From JBGPQJ01 sp963709295 (lineage in GTDB: Bacteria; Chloroflexota; Anaerolineae; Anaerolineales; Villigracilaceae), in assembly GCA_963709295.1 (NCBI GenBank), contig CAVPVW010000009.1:1-64000 (forward strand): a stretch of DNA of 64,000 nucleotides. Direction: 5' to 3'. Positions within the stretch are counted from its first letter, which is position 1; every line of letters begins with the position of its first letter. A program made the position numbers and the translations under genes. The notes beneath the pieces are model-generated. The model ran no database searches. It was not told where the DNA came from and worked only from the letters and a program-made list of their open reading frames with translations. Shown in pieces: positions 17,000 through 25,842 of this stretch.

Positions 17000-18170
17000 T
17001 GAATGATCTCCGTTCTTCAACATTGGTTTGAGTTTGTGTCTGCGGTTTTGCATTTCCCTGCCGGGCTATATTCATTAAAATGCCCACCGCAGCTAGAGAC
17101 ACGATTAAATTGGATCCGCCTGCACTGACAAAGGGAAGTGCATTCCCGGCAAAGGGGAACAATCCCACGATGACCGACATATTCATGAACGCTTCCACGC
17201 CGATCCAGATCGTCAGGCCAGCACCGATAAGTGTCCCGAGCATATCCGGCGCTTTGTAGGAAATCCGCAACCCGCGCCATATGAACATTCCAAAAAGGAT
17301 GACCACGCACAAGGCTCCGAACAGACCCAATTCTTCAGCCACAACGGCAAAGATGCTGTCGGTGGGGGGGACGGGTAAACCTGTGAGCTTGGTGCGGGCT
17401 TTGCCTATCCCCACTCCGAACCAGCCTCCGTTCACGATGGCTTCGAGCGAGCGGCGAACGTGATAGGATGACTGCATCGGATCTTCAAGGCCGGACATAT
17501 AGGCAGCCAGCCGTTCGCGTCCGGTTGAGCTGAACTGGACCACGATCCATCCCGTCGCAAGGGAGATAATGATCAGGAAGACGATCTGCCGAAGGTCGCC
17601 TCCTGCCAGGAAGAAAAGCAATCCGCCGAGCAGGAAGATGGTGGCAGTAGCGCTCAGGTCAGGTTGGAGATAGATCAACCCGCCGATGAACCCAAGAATG
17701 GTCGCCATGGGGATAAGCCCTAAATTGATGTCATGCAACAATTCCCGCTTTGTATACAACCAGACTGACAGGTAAAGTACGGTGACCATTTTTGCCAGTT
17801 CGGATGGCTGTATGGAGCCCTGGAAGAGGGTGCGAACAGCGCCCAGGCGAACTTCTCGAATGAAAAGAACGATGATAAGGAGGGCAACGGTGACGCCCAT
17901 GATGGCGAGCAGGACTTTCTTTTCCTTGAAAATGTGATAATCCACACGAGAAAGCACATACGCCACGGCAATCCCGGCTGCCATAAAGAGGATCTGCTTG
18001 AAAAAGATGTAAGTCGGCGAGTCGTAAACTGCCTGAGAAAAATCCCAACTGGCCGAAAAAACCATCATCAGACCAAATGCCCCAAGTACGATGAGCACAA
18101 GAATGAGAGGCAGGTCTACATGACCGTAGGCGGCCTTGTTCTTCACACCGGATCTCTGTAATGAATTCAT
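16935..18170 (-). CDS. ftsW: Lipid II polymerase FtsW (SEDS family)
   Basis: Polytopic SEDS glycosyltransferase (411 residues) of the divisome, with about ten membrane helices. Family marks: VFSASWDFSQ early, LIYLQPDLSATATI with the conserved Asp, GKARTKLTGLPVPPTDSIFAVVAEELG, and the late LPFVSAGGSNLIVSL. ATG 18170 overlaps the murD stop as ATGA. The C-terminal 25 or so residues (charged, RRSFSATADLRRRNGRR) are encoded over the start of murG. It would act with the transpeptidase at 21980. Confidence 0.93.
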   Translation of the reverse strand: MNSLQRSGVKNKAAYGHVDLPLILVLIVLGAFGLMMVFSASWDFSQAVYDSPTYIFFKQILFMAAGIAVAYVLSRVDYHIFKEKKVLLAIMGVTVALLIIVLFIREVRLGAVRTLFQGSIQPSELAKMVTVLYLSVWLYTKRELLHDINLGLIPMATILGFIGGLIYLQPDLSATATIFLLGGLLFFLAGGDLRQIVFLIIISLATGWIVVQFSSTGRERLAAYMSGLEDPMQSSYHVRRSLEAIVNGGWFGVGIGKARTKLTGLPVPPTDSIFAVVAEELGLFGALCVVILFGMFIWRGLRISYKAPDMLGTLIGAGLTIWIGVEAFMNMSVIVGLFPFAGNALPFVSAGGSNLIVSLAAVGILMNIARQGNAKPQTQTQTNVEERRSFSATADLRRRNGRRGISRIGRS

Positions 18171-19552
18171 GAAAGCTCGAGTACCCATTTTCTAAAGAAT
18201 TCTCCTCGTTCTTCAAAATCCTTGAATTCGTCATAACTCGTGCCGCCCGGCGAAAAAAGAACGACATATCCGGGTTGTGTAGCTCTGGAAGCGCTGATGA
18301 TGGCTTCTCTCAAATTCTTGCAGGTCGGACGGGTAAACGGACGCTTCCCAGAGATTTGCGGACCGAGCGCGGATGCGATTTTCGACGCTGCTTCCCCGAA
18401 AATAACAACGTGATCCACGCGTTTATGGATCAGTTGAGCCAGATCATCCCAGGGGAGATCCTTGTCGCGGCCGCCCAGCATCAACACGAGCGGGCTGCTG
18501 AACGAATTGATGGCGGCAATCGTCCGCTCGGGGGCGGTGGCGATGGAGTCGTTGTACCAAAGCGAGCCATGCCAATCACGGACGAACTCCAGGCGATGGG
18601 CCACGCCTTTGAAGCCTACTATTCCAGCGCGCATGTCGCTGGGCGTGAAACCTGCCGAGTAGGTGATGGTGCAGGCCGCCATGACATTCAGCCTGTTATG
18701 TTCACCGCGTAATTCAATGGCATCCGAAACGGGGAGTTTTTCCTCGCGTCCCCTCGTGCGGACGTAGAAATCAGTGCCCTGGACGAATGTTCCCTCGCCA
18801 TCTTTTGAGAGAGGTGTGAAACCGAAAGAGAGCAGGCTCCCCTTGACTTTTTCCGCCAAAGCCCAGGACACCGTATCATCGCGGTTGAGGATCGCAGTGT
18901 CGGTCGGGGATTGGTATTCCAGAATGCGCGCTTTCGCCGCTGTGTAAGCTTCCATGGAACCATGCCGGTCCAGATGGTTGGGTGTGATGTTGAGTACGGC
19001 TGCCATGTTGGGAGAAACCGTCATCTGTTCCAGTTGAAAAGATGAGATTTCAAGGATGGCCAGGTCATCTGACGTCATGTCATCGACGTAGTTGATAAGA
19101 GGGTCGCCGATGTTTCCGCCGATCCATACTTCTCGGAACTTGCCGGATAACCCTGCTTTTGCGATTCTGCCAACCAGCGTGGTGGTGGTTGTTTTGCCTG
19201 CCGATCCGGTGATGCCGATCGTCTTGCAGGGGACTGTTTCGAGAAAGATTTGTGTATCATTGGTCAACGGGATACCGCGTTTGGCTGCCTCGACCACCAG
19301 AGGGTTGCTTAGCGGGACTCCGCCGGAAATTGCGAGCAAATCGGTACCATTGAGCAGGTGAAGAGGATGCCCGCCGGTGGACCATTCAATGTTCATCCCC
19401 GCAGTTGATTGTCGGGGGGCATCCAGCTGTTCAGCAGTCCGTTGGTCGTTCAAGGTGACCTTGGCGCCGTGCCCGGCCAGGTAGCGTGCCAGAGCAATAC
19501 CCTGACGGGCTGCTCCGAGAATGACCACACGCTTTCCTCTCCAATTTGCCAT
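18167..19552 (-). CDS. murD: UDP-N-acetylmuramoylalanine--D-glutamate ligase
   Basis: Mur ligase (461 residues) adding D-Glu. The N-terminal domain starts ANWRGKRVVILGAARQGIALARYL; the P loop is GITGSAGKTTTTTLVGR; LEISSFQLE, NITPNHLDRHGS and YNDSIATAPERT are MurD-type signatures, and the C-terminal domain contains LMLGGRDKDLPW. I start at ATG 19552, 15 bases after mraY; a reading from 19651 would add 33 residues from inside mraY. Confidence 0.95.
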   Translation of the reverse strand: MANWRGKRVVILGAARQGIALARYLAGHGAKVTLNDQRTAEQLDAPRQSTAGMNIEWSTGGHPLHLLNGTDLLAISGGVPLSNPLVVEAAKRGIPLTNDTQIFLETVPCKTIGITGSAGKTTTTTLVGRIAKAGLSGKFREVWIGGNIGDPLINYVDDMTSDDLAILEISSFQLEQMTVSPNMAAVLNITPNHLDRHGSMEAYTAAKARILEYQSPTDTAILNRDDTVSWALAEKVKGSLLSFGFTPLSKDGEGTFVQGTDFYVRTRGREEKLPVSDAIELRGEHNRLNVMAACTITYSAGFTPSDMRAGIVGFKGVAHRLEFVRDWHGSLWYNDSIATAPERTIAAINSFSSPLVLMLGGRDKDLPWDDLAQLIHKRVDHVVIFGEAASKIASALGPQISGKRPFTRPTCKNLREAIISASRATQPGYVVLFSPGGTSYDEFKDFEERGEFFRKWVLELS

Positions 19553-19566
19553 TTTTTTATCCCAAC

Positions 19567-20562
19567 CTACACCATCGCAAGACCGATACCAATCATTGCT
19601 GCAAGCAAACCAATCAACCAGAAACGCTGAACAACCTGTGTTTCGCTCCAACCGAGTAATTCAAAATGAAGGTGCAGGGGAGCCATTTTAAAAATCCGGC
19701 GGCCTTTTGTTAGTTTGAAATAACCGATTTGCAGAATATCGCTGACGGCTTCACTGACCGGAATAATAGCTATCACTGCCAGGAGCGGCCATTGCCCGGT
19801 CATCAATGCGATCACTGCGATCGATGACCCCAGTGCCATGGAACCGGTGTCTCCCATGATGAGCTCAGCAGGGTGAACGTTGAACCACAGGAAACCGAAC
19901 AGTGCGCCGACAATCGTGAAACAGTAGCGTGCCAGGTAAATTTGACCCTGGCTGATAGCGATGATGCCGTAAGCAGCCAGAATGGTGGCGGAGATCAATC
20001 CAGCCAATCCGTCCAATCCATCCGTGAAGTTCACGGCATTGGATGTGCCGACAATCAGGAAAGCAGCGATGGAGATATAAAGCCATGGCGCGAGTACAAT
20101 TTCACCTTGAATGCCGGGGATGAACATATCAGGCACGTCCAGCAGGTAAAACAGAGTAAACGCTGCTCCTACAGCAAGCGCCACCTGCGCTGCAAATTTG
20201 GTGCGAATTCGCATGCCCTCGCCTTTGCGCTTGCCGCGGATTCCCTCCCAGTCGTCGATCGCGCCTAGCACTGCAAACCCCACCATGACGAGCAGCGGGA
20301 CGAGTACCGATTTGCCGACCCCGCTCACCCCCAGAAGTGAAGCCGTGTTGAGCAGGATGGTGAGAAGGATGACCGGGGCGATGAACATGACACCACCCAT
20401 GGTAGGGGTGCCCATCTTCACGAGGTGATGGGTCGGTTCGTCCACCCGGATGATCTTGCCCACTTTGAAATGGCGCAGGATCCTCAGGAGCGGACCGCCC
20501 CAGATGACGGTGAGCATGAAGCTCAGAGCGGCAAGACTGACAGCGAGGGAGGATTCTTTCAT
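19567..20562 (-). CDS. mraY: Phospho-N-acetylmuramoyl-pentapeptide transferase
   Basis: Polytopic membrane enzyme (331 residues, about ten helices) that forms lipid I from UDP-MurNAc-pentapeptide and undecaprenyl phosphate. The catalytic regions are intact: DEPTHHLVKMGTPTMGG, LGAIDDWEG (Asp pair), NAVNFTDGLDGLAG, and the late MAPLHLHFELLGWSE histidine loop. Its ATG overlaps the murF stop as ATGA. Confidence 0.95.
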   Translation of the reverse strand: MKESSLAVSLAALSFMLTVIWGGPLLRILRHFKVGKIIRVDEPTHHLVKMGTPTMGGVMFIAPVILLTILLNTASLLGVSGVGKSVLVPLLVMVGFAVLGAIDDWEGIRGKRKGEGMRIRTKFAAQVALAVGAAFTLFYLLDVPDMFIPGIQGEIVLAPWLYISIAAFLIVGTSNAVNFTDGLDGLAGLISATILAAYGIIAISQGQIYLARYCFTIVGALFGFLWFNVHPAELIMGDTGSMALGSSIAVIALMTGQWPLLAVIAIIPVSEAVSDILQIGYFKLTKGRRIFKMAPLHLHFELLGWSETQVVQRFWLIGLLAAMIGIGLAMV

Positions 20563-21980
20563 TCCTGAACCTCCAGCGCTGATGTGATTCGGTCCATTCG
20601 AAGACCGTGAGAACCTTTCAAAAGTACCGAATCATGATTGGTTAGATGAGAGCGAAGCCACTCAATTACCTGCTCGATTTCCTCAAATTGCAATATGCTG
20701 TCCTTCTTCATACCTGATCTGCCGGCAGCACTTGCAATCATGTGCGCGCGGGGACCTAAAGTTAGGAGCACATCTGCCACACGGGCAGTGCGCACGCCAA
20801 CCATTTCATGTCCCTGTTTCTCGTACTGACCCAGCTCGAGCATATCGCCCAGGACGGCAATCTTACGGCCTTCCATTTCATCAAGAAGATTGAGCGCAGC
20901 CAGCATGGATTCGGGCGATGCGTTATAGGTATCATCGAGCAGCATCGCGCCGGATTCGGTCCTTACTGCGACCATGCGCAATTGGGTGTGACCGTGATGC
21001 AGTCCGTCGAATATTTCCTGCCAGGTCAATCCTTCGACCAGACCGACCGCAGTGGCACGCAGGGCAGTATGAACAGAATGCTGCCCAATCATGGGTACAT
21101 GCGTATGAAGGACTTCATCCTTGTAATGAAGCCGGAAGCGGATGCCCTCAAGCCCTTCACTTTCAACTTCGTCCGCCCACAGATCGGCTTGAGGATCCAG
21201 TCCGTAGTAAAACACGCTCGCCTGCGTCTTGTCTGCCATCCACCGCACCCAGGGATCGTCATGATTCAACACGGCAGTTCCTTCAGGGGCGGCGGGCAGT
21301 GACTGAACGAGTTCCGATTTTCCCCTCGCGATGTCCTCTTGCGTTCCCGCCCTCTCCGCATGTACGGTGCCGATATTGGTAATGACTCCCACGGAGGGAA
21401 GGGCGATGTCGCATAGGAATTTAATCTCACCGGGAACATAAAATCCCATTTCCAAAACGGCACGTTCGTGCCCGGAGCCCAGCTTAAGCAGCGTGAGAGG
21501 GAGACCGATTTCATTATTCAGGTTTCCCGGATTCTTGAGTGTGTGGTACCTCTGTGAAAGGACCTCGCCAATGACCTCTTTGGTGGTGGATTTGCCCACG
21601 CTGCCCGTGATTCCGATCACACGAACACTAAGCTTCTTCCGCCAGAAGGCTGCGATATTCTGAAGCGCCATCAGGCTGTTGTCCACCAGGAGACAGAGGG
21701 GGAGAGCGATGGGTTCCTCCACGGCTGGAACATTGTTCTTGCGGAAGTCCAGTGTGGAAAAATTGCCGGGCACTTCATGCTCGATCAACGCGAAGATGGC
21801 GCCTCGACGAAAGGCTTCAGCGACAAAATCGTGGCCGTCCACCCGTTCACCCGGCAGGGCCACAAACATCCCTCCGGGGATCGCCTGCCGAGAATCAATC
21901 ACGGCCTCGGTGATGACCATTTCGGTCATATCCGGGCGTGATTGGGTCAGGGCTTCGAAGGCGTCTGCAAGAGTCAACAT
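20559..21980 (-). CDS. murF: UDP-N-acetylmuramoyl-tripeptide--D-alanyl-D-alanine ligase
   Basis: Mur ligase (473 residues) adding D-Ala-D-Ala to the UDP-MurNAc-tripeptide. N-terminal domain: VITEAVIDSRQAIPGGMFVALPGERVDGHDF. P loop: GITGSVGKSTTKEV. Also NEIGLPLTLL, LEMGFYVPGEIKFL and LLDDTYNASPESM, typical of MurF. It directly follows the transpeptidase gene with a one-base overlap. murE, which normally sits at this junction and makes its substrate, is not here. Confidence 0.95.
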   Translation of the reverse strand: MLTLADAFEALTQSRPDMTEMVITEAVIDSRQAIPGGMFVALPGERVDGHDFVAEAFRRGAIFALIEHEVPGNFSTLDFRKNNVPAVEEPIALPLCLLVDNSLMALQNIAAFWRKKLSVRVIGITGSVGKSTTKEVIGEVLSQRYHTLKNPGNLNNEIGLPLTLLKLGSGHERAVLEMGFYVPGEIKFLCDIALPSVGVITNIGTVHAERAGTQEDIARGKSELVQSLPAAPEGTAVLNHDDPWVRWMADKTQASVFYYGLDPQADLWADEVESEGLEGIRFRLHYKDEVLHTHVPMIGQHSVHTALRATAVGLVEGLTWQEIFDGLHHGHTQLRMVAVRTESGAMLLDDTYNASPESMLAALNLLDEMEGRKIAVLGDMLELGQYEKQGHEMVGVRTARVADVLLTLGPRAHMIASAAGRSGMKKDSILQFEEIEQVIEWLRSHLTNHDSVLLKGSHGLRMDRITSALEVQE

Positions 21981-23731
21981 TATTGACCGGCCAGGACTTC
22001 CCTTACATTGTCGGGCGGTATGTTCATGAGAACTACCAGCCGTTTTGCCACTCTCTCAAAAGCAGGGGCTGCCACCTGGGACGCCCACTCGGACGTCTGC
22101 GGTTTTTCAAGCCACACATAAACCATGAATTGTGGGTTCTCGATCGGCCCCCATCCCACGAAGGACGCGTTGGTCACACCTTCCAGATATCCACCGGGAC
22201 CCGGGATCTGTGCCGTGCCGGTCTTGCCGACCAGCCTGTAACCCGGCACATCCACCACACCTTCACCGCGCTCAAGAGATTGAGCGAGCATTTCGGTCAG
22301 CGTGCGGGCGGTCTGGGCGCTGATGGGCGTACCTGCAACCTGGGTGGGCGTGTTGTACTGGCGCCCGTTCGTGACGATGCTTTTCACCATGTGAGGGACG
22401 ACCATCTTTCCATCATTGGCGACCGCGGATACCGCCATCATCATTTGGATAGGGGTGACCGCAACGCCCTGGCCGAAGGAATTCGTGCCGAGGTCCACCT
22501 GGTACCAATCATCATCACCGGGGAGTTTCAATCGTCCGCTGGCTTCACCGACCAGGTCGATGCCGGTGGGATGACCAAGGCCGAATTTTTGCATATAGTT
22601 GTAGAAATCGGTGTTGCCGACTTCATCAGCGATCCAGCTGAAACAAACATTCAAGGAGTGTTCGAGGCAGCCCACCATGTCCTGAGCGCCCCATGCGCCT
22701 CCATCCCAGTTGTGAATGTAGGCGCCGCCGATTTCATAATAACCGGGGTCAAAGAACGGGGTGGTAGGCGCGACAGTACCGGTATCCAGCGCGGAGGCCA
22801 TGGTCATCATCTTGAACACGGAACCCGGCTCATACTGCGTGCTGATGGCGCGGTTGAAAGCGGTGCCGTTCGGGTAGGTCTTGTCGAAGCTCCAGTATTC
22901 GTTCAGGTCCAGGCGTGGGGAGGAGGTCATCGCCAGGATTTCACCCGTTTTAGGGTCCATGACAATGATGGTTCCGTTTTCTGCCCCTGTGGCTGCCAGG
23001 GTGTTATCCAGAATATCCTCCACGGTAGCCTGGATCTCCCGGTCGATGGTCAGGACGAGGTTGGAGCCGCCGGGAACCTCGGGCATCTGTTCGGCCAGGG
23101 TGGGATCTGAAGGGATCCACACCAGCTTGGGCTGCCCTGCGAGCAGGTCGTTGTATTTCTCCTCCACGCCGTAGTAACCGCGGTCTTCCCGGCTGACGAA
23201 ACCCAGCACATTGGATGCCAGGTCGCTCTCCGGGTAGCTGCGAGCCAGGTGAGGTCTGAAATACAAACCGGACAAAGTCGGGGCATTCTCTCCCGGGACA
23301 TATTGAGCTGCAAATTGCTCCTGTAACTTTTGGAGTTCCTCAACTTTATCCGCCGGGATATGGTCTGCGAGATAGACATAAAGCTGGTTGGCAGGCGCTT
23401 CATCGAGTTTGGTGATCACCTCGCCGGCGTCCATCCCGAGTGCGACGTTGAGCGCGAGAGCGATCGTCTGTGTGTTGCGGAGTTCGCCCATGTTGACACC
23501 GACTTCATATACCGTCTTGTTTCCCGCCAGGAGATGACCGTTGCGATCATAGATTTCCCCGCGTGGGGGATAGATCGTCTGATACTCGCCCTGGTACATG
23601 TCGCCCTGGTCGCGAAGCGCGGCTGCTTGCGGGCTGGATTGGATGCGGAAAATCTGGAAGATGATTGCAATCGAAATCACCACAAACATTCCGGAAAGTA
23701 GAAGTGAGCGCCATTGATACTGCTGTTTCAT
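21980..23731 (-). CDS. Division transpeptidase, class B PBP (FtsI/PBP3-like)
   Basis: Bitopic penicillin-binding protein (583 residues). One membrane helix (about 9-29), then the pedestal domain opening with YPPRGEIYDRNGHLLA, then the transpeptidase domain with acyl-acceptor S304 in SVFK (304-307), SLN at 359-361 and KTG at 503-505. All three catalytic motifs are present. No PASTA domain follows, unlike Firmicutes division PBPs. It cross-links septal peptidoglycan with FtsW. Between ftsL and murF, the usual ftsI position. Confidence 0.93.
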   Translation of the reverse strand: MKQQYQWRSLLLSGMFVVISIAIIFQIFRIQSSPQAAALRDQGDMYQGEYQTIYPPRGEIYDRNGHLLAGNKTVYEVGVNMGELRNTQTIALALNVALGMDAGEVITKLDEAPANQLYVYLADHIPADKVEELQKLQEQFAAQYVPGENAPTLSGLYFRPHLARSYPESDLASNVLGFVSREDRGYYGVEEKYNDLLAGQPKLVWIPSDPTLAEQMPEVPGGSNLVLTIDREIQATVEDILDNTLAATGAENGTIIVMDPKTGEILAMTSSPRLDLNEYWSFDKTYPNGTAFNRAISTQYEPGSVFKMMTMASALDTGTVAPTTPFFDPGYYEIGGAYIHNWDGGAWGAQDMVGCLEHSLNVCFSWIADEVGNTDFYNYMQKFGLGHPTGIDLVGEASGRLKLPGDDDWYQVDLGTNSFGQGVAVTPIQMMMAVSAVANDGKMVVPHMVKSIVTNGRQYNTPTQVAGTPISAQTARTLTEMLAQSLERGEGVVDVPGYRLVGKTGTAQIPGPGGYLEGVTNASFVGWGPIENPQFMVYVWLEKPQTSEWASQVAAPAFERVAKRLVVLMNIPPDNVREVLAGQ

Positions 23732-23740
23732 CCCATGCTC

Positions 23741-24241
23741 CTAACGGGTTGCAGCTTTCTGCATTTGATCTTCAAACCAGCCAAACAGCGACTGGGAAAA
23801 GCGCGGGTCCAGCGCGGGTGAATGTCTCGAGACATTGGATGCGGACATCACGACAGGCGCGGGAGGGAAATACCCAGGGATGGACATGAAAACTACTTCT
23901 TCCGGCGAAGCGGGGACAAAATCCATCTCTTCAGCCCGGGCAAGAAGATTGCCGGTGGAAAGCAGTTCCGCCAATTCAGTCTCCAGATCCGCATTGTTGC
24001 GTTGCGTATTTGAAATGGCAGCCTCCAAGTCTTGAATCTCGCGCCCAGCCAATGCCGCCCTGGAGGTGACGTTCAGGTAGATCCCGGCGACCATTCCGAC
24101 GGCAATCGTGCCGACCAAAAACAGGCCGATCCACTTGCGTTGAGTCCGCCAGGGGGCTTCCTTGTACGCAAGGACCAGGTGGTCCATCTTTGAACGGGTG
24201 GCGTGGATGGTGTCGTCCACTTTTTGATTTCTGATCTTCAT
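23741..24241 (-). CDS. ftsL: FtsL-like division protein
   Basis: Bitopic protein of 166 residues: a charged cytoplasmic tail (about 1-36), one membrane helix (about 38-58, IGLFLVGTIAVGMVAGIYL) and an external heptad-rich segment (REIQDLEAAISNTQRNNADLETELAELL) ending in a Pro-rich tail. This topology and position between rsmH and the class B PBP define FtsL. Sequence conservation in the family is low, so the call rests on topology and context. Confidence 0.75.
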   Translation of the reverse strand: MKIRNQKVDDTIHATRSKMDHLVLAYKEAPWRTQRKWIGLFLVGTIAVGMVAGIYLNVTSRAALAGREIQDLEAAISNTQRNNADLETELAELLSTGNLLARAEEMDFVPASPEEVVFMSIPGYFPPAPVVMSASNVSRHSPALDPRFSQSLFGWFEDQMQKAATR

Positions 24242-24243
24242 CT

Positions 24244-25164
24244 TTATATTTTTTCCGCTATCCTTAGTTTTGCACTGCGAGCCCTTGGGTTTTCAGCGAT
24301 TTCGGCCTCGGCAGGGACAATCGGTTTACGCGTGATCTTTTTGAGCGATGCTTTGTGACCGCAGGTGCATTGAGGTTGTCGGGGCGGACAAAGGCAATCG
24401 GTGCTCTCCAGGTTGATAAAGTCTTTTACGATCCGGTCTTCCAACGAATGAAAACTGATTACTGCTAATCTCCCGCCTGTTTGTAATACTTGTACTGTCT
24501 GCGGAAGCGCTGCTTCAATTGATTTCAACTCTTCATTGACCGCAATTCTCAACGCTTGAAATGTGCGTGTGGCCGGGTGGAGATGGTCTCTGGCTCCTCC
24601 AGTGCCTGCCACGACTGCTGCGAGCTGCCTGGTCGTTTCCAGCGGTCTTGCCCGCACGATGGCCCGTGCTATCCGCCGTGCGTTGCGATCCTCTCCGTAG
24701 CGGAAGATGATCTCCGCCAGTTCCTTTTCGCTCAACTGGTTGACCAGTTCGGCAGCCGAGACCGGGCTGTCCGGGCTGAACCTCATGTCGAGCGGGGCAT
24801 CCTGCTGGAAGGAAAATCCTCGTTCGGGTGTGTCGAATTGCATCGATGAAACGCCGAGGTCGAACACAATTCCGTCCACACTTTTCCAGCCGATCGCCTC
24901 GAGCACTTTGGCCAGTTCCACGTAGGATGCCCTTTCGATCCTTACCCTTCCTGCAAAGTCGGCGAGTCGCTTTTCGGAAATTGCGATTGCCTGTGGATCC
25001 AGGTCGAGACCGAGCAGTCTGCCATCGGGCTGGCTGGCCTCCAGGATTCCCTGGGCGTGCCCTCCTGCACCGAGTGTGCAATCCACGAAGGAGCCTCCGC
25101 TCCTTGGCTGCAACGCGTGTATAATGTCTTGGTAAAGTACAGGTATATGCGGCCCGGCAGGCAT
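24244..25164 (-). CDS. rsmH: 16S rRNA (cytosine(1402)-N4)-methyltransferase
   Basis: SAM-dependent enzyme (306 residues) methylating N4 of C1402 in 16S rRNA. It opens HIPVLYQDIIHAL and has the SAM loop DCTLGAGGHAQGILEA and LGLDLDPQA. Further marks are FDLGVSSMQFDTPERGFSFQ, LDMRF, and VISFHSLEDRIVKDF; the C-terminal CLCPPRQPQCTCG is also family typical. Second gene of the dcw operon, 9 bases after mraZ. Confidence 0.95.
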   Translation of the reverse strand: MPAGPHIPVLYQDIIHALQPRSGGSFVDCTLGAGGHAQGILEASQPDGRLLGLDLDPQAIAISEKRLADFAGRVRIERASYVELAKVLEAIGWKSVDGIVFDLGVSSMQFDTPERGFSFQQDAPLDMRFSPDSPVSAAELVNQLSEKELAEIIFRYGEDRNARRIARAIVRARPLETTRQLAAVVAGTGGARDHLHPATRTFQALRIAVNEELKSIEAALPQTVQVLQTGGRLAVISFHSLEDRIVKDFINLESTDCLCPPRQPQCTCGHKASLKKITRKPIVPAEAEIAENPRARSAKLRIAEKI

Positions 25165-25173
25165 TGTTACTGC

Positions 25174-25614
25174 CTATTTATCCGCCGCGAGATTGAAAGC
25201 CGAAAAACGGTGGGCATTGGCTTCAGTATCTTGAAGGTTCTTCACCTGCTGATCCCAATCGGCAGGCAGCCATATCTCAAAGTACTCGCCTTGCCCGACC
25301 ACCGTCGCTTCGCCCTCGAGATTAAGGAATTGTCGTGAGTGTTGCGGGACAAGGATGCGGCCGGCTTTGTCCACTTCAACCTGATAGGCGTTGGACAGAA
25401 TCAACCGGCGCAGGAGGCGGGCAGTGGGATCGGTCAGACTAATGGAGGTAATTCGCTCGAGAACCTGTTCGAAAGCCTCGGCAGTCATCACCATGAGGTT
25501 TTTGTCAAAACCCTGGGTGAGGTATGCGCCTTTGCTCAATAACTCACGGAAGCGGGCTGGAATGGTCAGGCGTCCTTTATCATCTAATGAGTGTTGATAC
25601 TGGCCCAAGAACAT
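25174..25614 (-). CDS. mraZ: Transcriptional regulator MraZ
   Basis: 146-residue protein with two AbrB-like swapped-hairpin halves: FLGQYQHSLDDKGRLTIPAR, and later LSNAYQVEVDKAGRILVPQH. MraZ forms ring-shaped oligomers that bind short TGGG-type direct repeats and control its own dcw operon. Three such repeats lie upstream at 25683-25707, right after the -10. First gene of the cluster. Confidence 0.93.
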   Translation of the reverse strand: MFLGQYQHSLDDKGRLTIPARFRELLSKGAYLTQGFDKNLMVMTAEAFEQVLERITSISLTDPTARLLRRLILSNAYQVEVDKAGRILVPQHSRQFLNLEGEATVVGQGEYFEIWLPADWDQQVKNLQDTEANAHRFSAFNLAADK

Positions 25615-25640
25615 AAGTTCTACTTACTCCTTTAATAGCA

Positions 25641-25664
25641 GTTCGCCGGTTGATTCCGGCGAAC
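25641..25664 (-). promoter_or_regulatory. 5' leader hairpin of the mraZ operon
   Basis: GTTCGCCGG (25641-25649) and CCGGCGAAC (25656-25664) form a perfect nine-pair hairpin in the mraZ leader, 11 bases before GGAG of the ribosome site. It may affect mRNA stability or translation. No T run, so not a terminator. Confidence 0.5.
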
Positions 25665-25682
25665 TAGTCAAGATAAATTTTC

Positions 25683-25707
25683 TACCACTTTCTCCCACAA
25701 TATCCCA
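25683..25707 (-). promoter_or_regulatory. MraZ box: three direct repeats upstream of mraZ
   Basis: On the minus strand TGGGA, TGGGA and TGGTA occur at exact 10-base intervals (25707-25703, 25697-25693, 25687-25683), each separated by five bases. This is the arrangement described for MraZ operators in Escherichia coli and Mycoplasma. They begin 11 bases after the -10 and would cover the transcription start, so MraZ probably represses here. Confidence 0.85.
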
Positions 25708-25718
25708 CTTACAGACAT

Positions 25719-25747
25719 ATTTTACTTAATTTCAGCCCAAGATGCAA
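25719..25747 (-). promoter_or_regulatory. Promoter of the dcw operon
   Basis: Minus strand TTGCAT (25747-25742), 17-base spacer, TAAAAT (25724-25719). It lies directly upstream of the MraZ repeats and about 105 bases before the mraZ ATG. Confidence 0.7.
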
Positions 25748-25842
25748 GTAGTACTTTCGGATATTTCCCACAAAATAGCGGTTTTTTGGCACTTTGGGAT
25801 GATTCAAGCCCCACAATTCACCATGGAAATGCCACCGAGACC

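Noticed and set aside
21938..23110. 390-codon open frame antisense to the class B PBP gene
   Set aside because: Shadow of a GC-rich real gene with intact catalytic motifs on the other strand.
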